Origin: an uncultured Ruminococcus sp.
GTDB taxonomy: Bacteria > Bacillota > Clostridia > Oscillospirales > Acutalibacteraceae
DNA length: 7,077 bases
Direction: 5' to 3'
Assembly: GCA_902773065.1 (NCBI GenBank)
Contig: CACYDD010000344.1
Span: 1-7,077 of the forward strand
Part shown: in pieces, positions 1-4,640 of the stretch
How positions within the stretch are numbered: the first letter of the stretch is position 1
Layout of the letters: every line of letters begins with the position of its first letter
Made by a program: the position numbers and the translations under genes
Notes under the pieces: generated by a model
Told to the model about the DNA's origin: nothing
Seen by the model: the letters and a program-made list of their open reading frames with translations, nothing else
Database searches by the model: none

Positions 1-64
1 AGGTTCTGCCTGCTCTGACAAGAGCGGCGACCCACCATTTTTCCCAGTATTCCTTATTTTTCAT
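1..64 (-). CDS. Probable phage-type holin, N-terminal fragment cut by the window edge
   Basis: Only the first 21 codons are inside the window, beginning MKNKEYWEKWWVAALVRAGR. The ATG at 64-62 follows the stop of the upstream gene by one base. It has a good ribosome binding site, GGAGGG, about 8 bases upstream and inside the end of the neighbouring gene, so the two are translationally coupled. The short charged and Trp-rich start, followed by an RAxRT-like stretch, resembles the N-terminus of small r1t-type phage holins, which form membrane holes that release endolysin. The preceding gene is of the kind found just before holins in clostridial prophages, which supports the call. No membrane segment is visible in this fragment, so the assignment rests on the N-terminal pattern and on context. 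An endolysin gene would be expected next, beyond the left edge. Confidence 0.5.
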   Translation of the reverse strand, partial: MKNKEYWEKWWVAALVRAGRT

Positions 65-65
65 G

Positions 66-302
66 TCATTTTCCCTCCAGATCGTTTATTCTGTGATTGA
101 CGACTTTAAATTTTTCGTCATACAGTTCCAGTTTATCTTCAATGCGATATGTTCGTTCGATAATGCTGTTGTGTTTGTCCTGCTTTTTTTCAAGCTCCTT
201 AATGCGGTATTCGGTCAGTTTGCTTGTCGCCAAAATACCGCCGAACGTGCCGATCAGTGAGCCTGCCAGACTAATCAGTGCATTAATAACCGTGCTATCC
301 AA
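66..302 (-). CDS. Small phage-type membrane/coiled-coil protein of a lysis cassette
   Basis: This 78-residue protein has one hydrophobic N-terminal segment (about residues 7-27, rich in Gly, Leu and Ile). A charged Glu/Lys-rich helix follows (about 28-78) with the spacing of a coiled coil. The layout, including a SKLTEYRIKELEKK-type junction, matches the small proteins found directly before the holin in prophages of Clostridia and resembles XhlA-like accessory lysis proteins. A role at the membrane with the next gene is inferred; no catalytic motif is visible. The start is TTG at 302-300: no in-frame ATG or GTG lies nearby, and a textbook Shine-Dalgarno sequence sits just upstream. Its TGA stop is one base from the start of the probable holin. 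No convincing promoter is visible between it and the terminators upstream, so its transcription is unexplained. Confidence 0.7.
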   Translation of the reverse strand: MDSTVINALISLAGSLIGTFGGILATSKLTEYRIKELEKKQDKHNSIIERTYRIEDKLELYDEKFKVVNHRINDLEGK

Positions 303-304
303 AT

Positions 305-316
305 GATCACCTCCTT
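305..316 (-). promoter_or_regulatory. Full-length Shine-Dalgarno sequence with a TTG start
   Basis: On the minus strand these 12 bases read AAGGAGGTGATC, the perfect complement of the 3' end of bacterial 16S rRNA. The AGGAGG core lies 7 bases before the TTG start codon at 302-300. This fixes the start of the 78-residue protein even though the initiation codon is a weak one. Confidence 0.85.
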
Positions 317-330
317 CAATAGTCCCTCGT

Positions 331-367
331 AAAAGACAAAAAAGTTGACCTCAAAAGGTCAACTTTT
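331..367 (-). terminator. Intrinsic terminator with a perfect 12-bp stem
   Basis: A perfect 12-bp stem (340-351 with 356-367) closes on a 4-base loop. In the minus direction it is followed by a T-rich run, TTTTTTGTCTTTT. It lies just downstream of a second hairpin and only about 35 bases before the start of the phage-type gene. It therefore insulates that gene from the CAP gene, or acts as an attenuator in its leader. The plus direction has no comparable T-run directly after the stem. Confidence 0.75.
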
Positions 368-390
368 CAAAAAATTTTTTTAAATCCGCA

Positions 391-438
391 AAAAAACACC
401 GTGAACCGGACAAAAATAGCCGGCTCACGGTATTTTTT
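391..438. terminator. Bidirectional intrinsic terminator after the CAP gene
   Basis: The stem pairs ACCGTGA (398-404) with TCACGGT (425-431) and CCGG (406-409) with CCGG (420-423), with one mismatch between the two blocks and a 10-base loop. Minus-strand transcripts leave the hairpin into G followed by seven T (397-390). Plus-strand transcripts leave into A followed by six T (432-438). It starts about 25 bases after the stop of the CAP gene, whose transcript it should end. Confidence 0.85.
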
Positions 439-461
439 GATTATCAGGTTTTCAATGACTC

Positions 462-1316
462 TTATCCGATAAACATCTGAGTCCAGTAATTGCCGTCAGC
501 AACATAGCCAACGCCGATCTGGGTATAGGATGCATTCAGGATATTGGCTCTGTGACCTTCGGAATTCATCCATGCCTCCATAACAGCCTCGGGAGTACGC
601 TGACCCATTGCAATATTTTCGCCTGCGGTACGGTAGCTGATCCCGAACTGTTTCATCATATCAAACGGGCTTCCGTAAGTCGGTGAAGTATGGCTGAAAT
701 AACCCTTGTCTTTCATATCCTGAGATTTCAGTCTTGCCACCTTGGAAAGCTCTGTGTTCAGTGTTACAGGGTTCAGACCGTACTGCGCACGGTAGCTGTT
801 GACAAGCTCTACAACCTGCTGTTCGTATGCAGAAACGCTGCTGTCAGTTGTGACAGGTGTTTGCGTTTCGGTTGTTGTTTCAGTCGCTGCCGGCTGAGAG
901 GGAGCTGTCGGTGTTGTCGGCACTGTCGGAACAGAAACCTGTGGCGTTGCCGTACCGGTGCGGTTATCTGTGCATTGCTTGCTGTCAGGCAGCAGACCGC
1001 ACTGGGAAATAATATCCTGAATATTGCAGTTGCCGCTGCCGCACTGGTTAATGATACTCTGCACATCACAGTTACCGCTCTGGCACTGATTCATCAGTCC
1101 CTGCACATTGCAATTACCGTCGCTGCACTGATTCAGAACACTCTGTAGATCGCCGGTATCAAATGTATTGCAGCCGTTCGGAGTAATCACGCACGAGCCG
1201 AGAGAATTACAGTCAGGCAAACACGAAATGCTTGCAGCATTGGCTGACAAAGCCGCACCCGACACAACAGCAACAGCACAGAACAGTGCCGCAGAAATAC
1301 GAGTCAATCTTTTCAT
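462..1316 (-). CDS. Secreted CAP-domain (YkwD/SCP-like) protein with a cysteine-rich 14-residue repeat
   Basis: This is a 284-residue secreted protein. Residues 1-28 form a signal peptide, with a positive start, a hydrophobic core and a probable cut after ANA. Residues 29-115 hold 12 cysteines and a 14-residue repeat (57-70, 71-84, 85-98, partial 99-106) with the pattern (V/I/L)Qxxx(N/S)QC-x4-C. A Thr/Pro-rich linker spans about 118-160. Residues 164-284 form a CAP domain with the family signatures: SHT (His209), GENIA (232-236), WMNSEGHRANIL (His255), IGVG and YWTQMF. Bacterial CAP proteins of this type are extracellular; their activity is largely unknown. The start at 1316 is chosen because GGAGG lies 8 bases upstream, a signal peptide follows and a sigma-A-like promoter lies before it. 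An upstream in-frame ATG at 1433 would read through that promoter. The hairpin at 398-431 ends the transcript. Confidence 0.9.
   Translation of the reverse strand: MKRLTRISAALFCAVAVVSGAALSANAASISCLPDCNSLGSCVITPNGCNTFDTGDLQSVLNQCSDGNCNVQGLMNQCQSGNCDVQSIINQCGSGNCNIQDIISQCGLLPDSKQCTDNRTGTATPQVSVPTVPTTPTAPSQPAATETTTETQTPVTTDSSVSAYEQQVVELVNSYRAQYGLNPVTLNTELSKVARLKSQDMKDKGYFSHTSPTYGSPFDMMKQFGISYRTAGENIAMGQRTPEAVMEAWMNSEGHRANILNASYTQIGVGYVADGNYWTQMFIG
999..1148 (-). repeat. 42-bp tandem coding repeat (14-residue, two-cysteine unit)
   Basis: Three full units and one partial unit inside the CAP gene encode residues 57-106. Each full unit ends QC-x4-C plus Asn or Asp, with GNC conserved at the second cysteine. 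The fourth unit keeps the first cysteine and then diverges. The unit is kept more strictly in protein than in DNA, which suggests selection on the protein rather than a very recent duplication. Confidence 0.8.
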
Positions 1317-1340
1317 AGGAAATACCTCCGATAATTTTAT

Positions 1341-1397
1341 TACAAACGTGTTACCGTTTACATTTCCTATTATACATTGCACTCTATGTAAATTCAA
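1341..1397 (-). promoter_or_regulatory. Sigma-A-like promoter and 5' leader hairpin of the CAP gene
   Basis: On the minus strand TTGAAT (1397-1392) and TATAAT (1374-1369) are separated by 17 bases, close to the sigma-A consensus. The transcript should begin near 1362. The first transcribed bases can form an 8-bp hairpin, TGTAAACG (1362-1355) with CGTTTGTA (1348-1341), around a 6-base loop. Two of its pairs are G-U and form only in minus-strand RNA. The Shine-Dalgarno sequence GGAGG (1330-1326) follows about 10 bases later. Confidence 0.75.
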
Positions 1398-1433
1398 CAC
1401 ACAATTATTGGTTCTCCTTACAACAAAAACCAT

Positions 1434-1547
1434 TATAGGAGTGTGGAATGTGGAGTGTGGAGTGTGGAATTATGACATAGGGAAGTTGATTCCTCTCACC
1501 ATAACTCCACACTCCACTCTTCACACTCCACTCTTCACACTCCACAC
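1434..1547. repeat. Inverted array of heptamer repeats between genes
   Basis: The left arm holds four heptamers of the type GTGTGGA (1441-1468, one reading ATGTGGA), preceded by a degenerate TATAGGA. The right arm holds six heptamers, ACTCCAC or TCTTCAC, in exact phase from 1504 to 1545. The arms are imperfect reverse complements and can fold around a loop of about 30 bases (1474-1500). The array lies between the end of the cyclophilin gene and the CAP promoter. No T-run follows in either direction, so it is not a standard intrinsic terminator, although it could stall polymerase or protect a 3' end. Confidence 0.85.
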
Positions 1548-1553
1548 TTTCTG

Positions 1554-2075
1554 TCAGGCTTTTTCGGGTTCGGGATATTTCTGACCAAAGGTTTCGACTG
1601 TGACGGAAGCCATGACCTGCGGGTCAAGGGGCTTATCCATCATGTCGGTATCACATTCTGCGATTTTGTTAACAACCTCCATGCCCTCAATCACCTTGCC
1701 GAAAGAAGCATATGCTCCGTCAAGGTGAGGAGCAGCCTTGTGCATGATGAAGAACTGAGAGCCTGCGGAGTCCGGAATCATGGTACGTGCCATAGAAAGA
1801 ACGCCTTCGGTATGTTTCAGGTCGTTTGCAAAACCGTTCTGTGAAAACTCACCCTTGATATGGTAGCCCGGACCGCCCCTGCCTGTTCCATCAGGGCATC
1901 CTCCTTGGAGCATAAAATTGTAGATCACTCTGTGGAAAGTAAGACCGTTGTAATAGCCTTTGTTGATCAGACTGATAAAGTTGTTAACGGTGTTGGGTGC
2001 GATTTCGGGATACAATTCTGCCTTAATCACATCACCGTTTTCCATTTTAATTGTTACAATAGGATTTTTTGCCAT
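1554..2075 (-). CDS. Cytosolic cyclophilin-type peptidyl-prolyl cis-trans isomerase
   Basis: This 173-residue single-domain cyclophilin speeds the isomerisation of peptide bonds before proline during protein folding. It has no signal peptide, so it should act in the cytoplasm like PpiB. Family signatures are in order: FHRVI with the catalytic Arg49, LQGGCPDGTGRGGPGY (56-71), FANDLKHTEGVLSMAR (82-97), SQFFI (105-109) and HLDGAYASFGKV (117-128). Human cyclophilin A has Trp121 where this protein has His117, a common bacterial change linked to weak cyclosporin binding. The start at 2075 is chosen because AGGAGG lies about 9 bases upstream. The TTG three codons earlier (2084) touches that site and is unlikely. 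The gene has its own candidate promoter, and no clear terminator separates it from the CotH-type gene upstream, so some read-through from that gene is possible. Confidence 0.95.
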   Translation of the reverse strand: MAKNPIVTIKMENGDVIKAELYPEIAPNTVNNFISLINKGYYNGLTFHRVIYNFMLQGGCPDGTGRGGPGYHIKGEFSQNGFANDLKHTEGVLSMARTMIPDSAGSQFFIMHKAAPHLDGAYASFGKVIEGMEVVNKIAECDTDMMDKPLDPQVMASVTVETFGQKYPEPEKA

Positions 2076-2120
2076 AAAAATCAACCTCCTGAATTTTCGG
2101 GTTATAAAACCACCTTATAT

Positions 2121-2149
2121 ATATTACTCTATAATTCTCCAATAATCAA
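2121..2149 (-). promoter_or_regulatory. Candidate sigma-A promoter of the cyclophilin gene
   Basis: On the minus strand TTGATT (2149-2144) and TAATAT (2126-2121) are separated by 17 bases. Transcription would begin about 40 bases before the AUG. The -35 box overlaps the end of the orphan open stretch described at 2129-2251. Confidence 0.55.
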
Positions 2150-2251
2150 CCGCGAGCCGCCGGAACCTATTTTGCGTTCAACATTTTTATTAAAGACGAA
2201 TTCATCGCCGCATTCAAAGTAATTAATACACGCTGTAATTATTTCACTTTT
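2129..2251 (-). other. Orphan 40-codon open stretch without a start, possible gene remnant or interspersed repeat
   Basis: After the CotH-type gene, one minus-strand frame stays open for 40 codons and ends in TAG at 2129-2131. Its tail reads like ordinary protein sequence, including KNVERKIGSGGSRLIIGEL. It has no ATG, GTG or TTG start in frame and no Shine-Dalgarno sequence, and it overlaps the last bases of the CotH-type gene. A second frame also gives a short peptide from TTG 2217, ending at 2167. I do not recognise either. It could be the 3' remnant of a lost gene or part of an intergenic repeat, or it may be chance. No intrinsic terminator for the CotH-type gene is evident here. Confidence 0.3.
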
Positions 2252-4281
2252 TCATTATAGGTTTTCATAATTGCGGTCAGGAATGAGGAGAAAGACATAT
2301 TGAGACCGGCATCTGTACTAAACTTGAAAGTATGTTTTACATTTGCAAAGCTGATAGAAGGTGTTACTACACTCTGATAATTGTTTTTCGACTTGTTGTA
2401 TTCCGCATTGAAAGTATTGACATTCATTCTGGAGGAAGAAGCAATTCTCTTCAATGAAGCTGTGTACTTATCTTTAATGTAAGCATTGCTGTTCAGGATC
2501 GCATATTTGATCAGCGGATTTGCCTGCTGCTGACCTGCACCTACTGCTCTGTTGGAGTACGGAGAAACCGATGTCATACCTGCTCCGTCCGGGTTAAATC
2601 CATTGGTGATACCAAGTGTACGATCGTTGTCGTATGAGATAAATATCGCCTTGCCCGTATCTTTGCGGAAATAGATGTAATGGTTGTTATAGTTATTTCT
2701 CATATCGTCGGGGTCGCCTGCAAAATAACTGACTGCCAGGAAGTTGGCAAGATAATCTGTATCTACCACACTTTCAAACTGTGCCTTGGTCGGACTGGAG
2801 GCAAGAACAGAAAGAAGATTTTTCAGGGAGCTGTGATTGGAAGAGCTTTCATTTGTTTTCAGATTGAAATTGTATTTTTTTCCTTTATCCTTATCCTCCA
2901 CGCCATAGGTCACCTGACCATTGACATAGTTACAGGGGCTGTTGGTCCATCCGCATTTGTAAAGGTCTCCTCCGAGAGCGGACTGCGGAAGATATCGTTC
3001 AAGGAAAATTTTATCGATCGGTTCATAGATCGTCATAACGCCGTAATTCTGACCATTGAATGTCAGCTGAGACAAACCAATCTTCTGTGCAAGAACACCG
3101 TTTTCCTTAAACATATTTGCCGCATAGATTTCTCTGATATGGGTATCATCATAACATCTGTTCCATTTTACATCGAGCTTTTTCAGTGTCGCAAAACGGC
3201 GGTTTTTCCGTGCCTTTCGCTCATCGGTACTTGACCATACCTTTGCATCGCTGCCGTAATAGGTCTTATCATCAAAGGTTTCATTAAAGCTCAGCTTGTA
3301 ATGAGACAGATTCAGCTTTCCGTTATCACCGTAAACAGGTTCAAGAGACATATTGCCCTTCGGACGGATACCCACTTCATTGACCGTATAGCTTGTTCCT
3401 CCGACAGTAATGACTACATCAGCCATTCTGTAGATCGGTGACTTTGAGCCTTTGTTTTTATATTTTACATAATCCTGCTGCATTTTATCCATTTCAGTTT
3501 TCGACATGGTGATCTGGATATTCACCTTGGTATTAAGATTAAACAGCTGCTGATAAAGTGCGTCATTGCCGACAGACTGATTGGTTGACGGTGTAGTGGT
3601 CGTATTGTTTTGTGTGGTACTTGAATTATTATTGTTCTGATTTGATGTATTGCCGGATGAATGATTGCTGCTGTTATTAGTATTTTTGGAAGTATTGCTG
3701 CCATTAGAGGTGTTGGATTTGTTATTAGTATTATTGGAGGTATTGCCGCCGGAATTATTTTTGGTAGTGCTGTTTGATGAACTATTTTTGTTAGATTGAT
3801 TTGACGAGCTGTTTTTACTGCTGTTTGATGTACTGTTACTATTATTGTTGGAATTATTACCGGTGTTATTTTTGTTTGTACTGTTGTTGGAAGAAGAATT
3901 GCCGTTTTGTGCATTGCTGTTGCCGGCATTACCTGTAGTACCGTTTGGTGTACGGGCTGTCCCGTTATTATTTACATTACTGCTGCCGTTGCTGCTTTGT
4001 GAAGCACTGTTGCCTGAAGCCTGCGATTGCTGAGAGGAACTGTCAGATGTACTTCCGCTTTGTTCCGAAACAGCAGTTGAACCGCCGGAATTGTCTGCAT
4101 TTCCGCTTTCGGAAGCTGCACCTGTATTTTTCTCACCGTTATTTTCGCCTTCAGAGGTAACAGCAACCGCTGTTTCCGTGCCTGAATTTTCAACAATTTC
4201 ATCATTTGTTCCCCACGAACATGATGTCAGCGACAAAGCCGCAAGCATCACCGCAAGAAATAACGACCATCTTTTTTTCAT
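2239..4281 (-). CDS. CotH kinase-like lipoprotein with a long Asn/Ser/Thr-rich tether
   Basis: This 680-residue protein starts with a lipoprotein signal peptide: MKKRW, a hydrophobic core, then the lipobox LTSC with Cys21 as the lipidated residue. It should be anchored on the outer face of the membrane. Residues 33-235 are low complexity, almost all Asn, Ser, Thr, Gly, Gln and Lys. Residues 248-675 form a CotH-type domain. Visible signs are GIRPKGN (305-310), KNRRFATLKKLDVKW (359-373), HIREIYAANMFKENG (381-395), FNGQNYGVMTIYEPIDKIFLE (408-428), GDPDDMRNNYNNHYIYF (522-538) and SYDNDRTLG (549-557). The acidic Asp551/Asp553 motif and the Asp-rich motif before it are probable metal- or nucleotide-binding sites. 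In Bacillus, CotH phosphorylates spore coat proteins. Here a vegetative promoter and a lipid anchor suggest a cell-surface role; the substrate is unknown. The start is fixed by the signal peptide and an AAAGGCGG site 8 bases upstream. Confidence 0.88.
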   Translation of the reverse strand: MKKRWSLFLAVMLAALSLTSCSWGTNDEIVENSGTETAVAVTSEGENNGEKNTGAASESGNADNSGGSTAVSEQSGSTSDSSSQQSQASGNSASQSSNGSSNVNNNGTARTPNGTTGNAGNSNAQNGNSSSNNSTNKNNTGNNSNNNSNSTSNSSKNSSSNQSNKNSSSNSTTKNNSGGNTSNNTNNKSNTSNGSNTSKNTNNSSNHSSGNTSNQNNNNSSTTQNNTTTTPSTNQSVGNDALYQQLFNLNTKVNIQITMSKTEMDKMQQDYVKYKNKGSKSPIYRMADVVITVGGTSYTVNEVGIRPKGNMSLEPVYGDNGKLNLSHYKLSFNETFDDKTYYGSDAKVWSSTDERKARKNRRFATLKKLDVKWNRCYDDTHIREIYAANMFKENGVLAQKIGLSQLTFNGQNYGVMTIYEPIDKIFLERYLPQSALGGDLYKCGWTNSPCNYVNGQVTYGVEDKDKGKKYNFNLKTNESSSNHSSLKNLLSVLASSPTKAQFESVVDTDYLANFLAVSYFAGDPDDMRNNYNNHYIYFRKDTGKAIFISYDNDRTLGITNGFNPDGAGMTSVSPYSNRAVGAGQQQANPLIKYAILNSNAYIKDKYTASLKRIASSSRMNVNTFNAEYNKSKNNYQSVVTPSISFANVKHTFKFSTDAGLNMSFSSFLTAIMKTYNEKVK
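3577..4185 (-). repeat. Low-complexity coding region (Asn/Ser/Thr tether of the CotH-type lipoprotein)
   Basis: About 600 bases encode residues 33-235, made largely of AAT/AAC, AGC/AGT/TCA and ACA/ACT-type codons. No fixed unit repeats exactly. The most biased part is residues 120-230, with runs such as NNNSNSTSNSSKNSSSNQSN. Such DNA can change length by slippage, so the tether may vary between strains. Other frames stay open here only because the composition is skewed. Confidence 0.8.
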
Positions 4282-4341
4282 TCTTGTTTCCGCCTTTCTT
4301 AATTATATCTGCGTTTTCATTATGTATAATACTTTAATCCG

Positions 4342-4370
4342 ATTATAATGTACAATTTCCAATTTGTCAA
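4342..4370 (-). promoter_or_regulatory. Perfect consensus sigma-A promoter of the CotH-type gene
   Basis: On the minus strand TTGACA (4370-4365) and TATAAT (4347-4342) are exactly 17 bases apart, the full sigma-A consensus. The start would lie near 4335, leaving a leader of about 55 bases. An imperfect dyad, ACAAATTGGAAATTGT (4367-4352, 12 of 16 positions symmetric), fills the spacer and could be an operator. The promoter lies directly after the copA terminator. Confidence 0.9.
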
Positions 4371-4371
4371 C

Positions 4372-4418
4372 GGATAAAAAAAAATAGGGAATGATACAAC
4401 ATTTTTTGTACCATTCCC
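4372..4418 (-). terminator. Strong intrinsic terminator of copA
   Basis: In minus-strand RNA, GGGAATGGTACAA pairs with TTGTATCATTCCC as a 13-bp stem with one G-U pair and a loop of about 6 bases, followed by TATTTTTTTTT. The G-U pair would be an A-C mismatch in plus-strand RNA, and no T-run lies on that side, so it acts in the minus direction only. It begins about 15 bases after the copA stop. Confidence 0.93.
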
Positions 4419-4433
4419 ACATTTGACTAACAA

Positions 4434-4640
4434 TTATTTTGCTACATAGCCTGCATCTTTCACAGCAGCAATCAGTGTGTCGGTGCTGACATCACCGCTT
4501 AGTGTGACGGCTGCGGTTTTATCATCAAGACTTACCTCCGCAGAAGCAACCCCTTCGACTCCTTCCAGTGCCTTTTTTACATGAGCCACACAATGCTGAC
4601 ACATCATGCCCTCAATCGTCAGTGTAATTTTGTTTTCCAT
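4434..4640 (-). other. Possible separate CopZ-like copper chaperone made by internal initiation in copA
   Basis: Within copA an in-frame ATG at 4640-4638 (Met770) lies 8 bases after GAGG (4652-4649, context GTGAGGAA). Starting there gives a 68-residue protein, MENKITLTIEGMMCQHC and onward, which is exactly one complete HMA domain. That is the size and form of a free CopZ-type copper chaperone. The arrangement looks like a former copA-copZ pair whose reading frames fused while the second ribosome binding site was kept. Whether the short product is really made cannot be told from sequence. Confidence 0.45.

Noticed and set aside
63..306. Plus-strand open frames over the left-edge genes
   Set aside because: They are shadows of the minus-strand phage-type gene, which has a perfect ribosome binding site and coupling to the next gene.
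690..1148. 152-codon plus-strand open frame opposite the CAP gene
   Set aside because: It is the antisense shadow of a clear CAP gene, has no ribosome binding site and encodes Cys/Ala-rich sequence that mirrors the repeat.
999..1148. CRISPR-like or non-coding tandem repeat
   Set aside because: The 42-bp period is in frame, is better conserved as protein and lies inside a complete secreted protein.
1317..1433. N-terminal extension of the CAP protein to an ATG at 1433
   Set aside because: The extension would run through the TTGAAT/TATAAT promoter and place 39 residues before a good signal peptide. The ATG at 1316 has GGAGG.
1434..1547. CRISPR array
   Set aside because: The units are 7 bases with no spacers and are arranged in two inverted arms, unlike direct repeats with unique spacers.
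2076..2084. TTG start three codons earlier for the cyclophilin
   Set aside because: It directly abuts the AGGAGG site, leaving no spacing; the ATG at 2075 is correctly placed.
3522..3929. 135-codon minus-strand frame inside the CotH-type gene
   Set aside because: It is the frame-shifted reading of the Asn/Ser/Thr tether, open only because of skewed composition. The main frame is intact with a signal peptide and a C-terminal domain.
2239..4281. Spore coat CotH
   Set aside because: The lipobox, tether and vegetative promoter do not fit a coat protein, and no other coat or sporulation gene is in the window. The family link is kept, the spore role is not.
4282..4335. Leader peptide MKTQI in the CotH-type gene leader
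   Set aside because: The ATG has no Shine-Dalgarno sequence, the peptide has five residues, and no attenuator hairpin with a T-run follows it.
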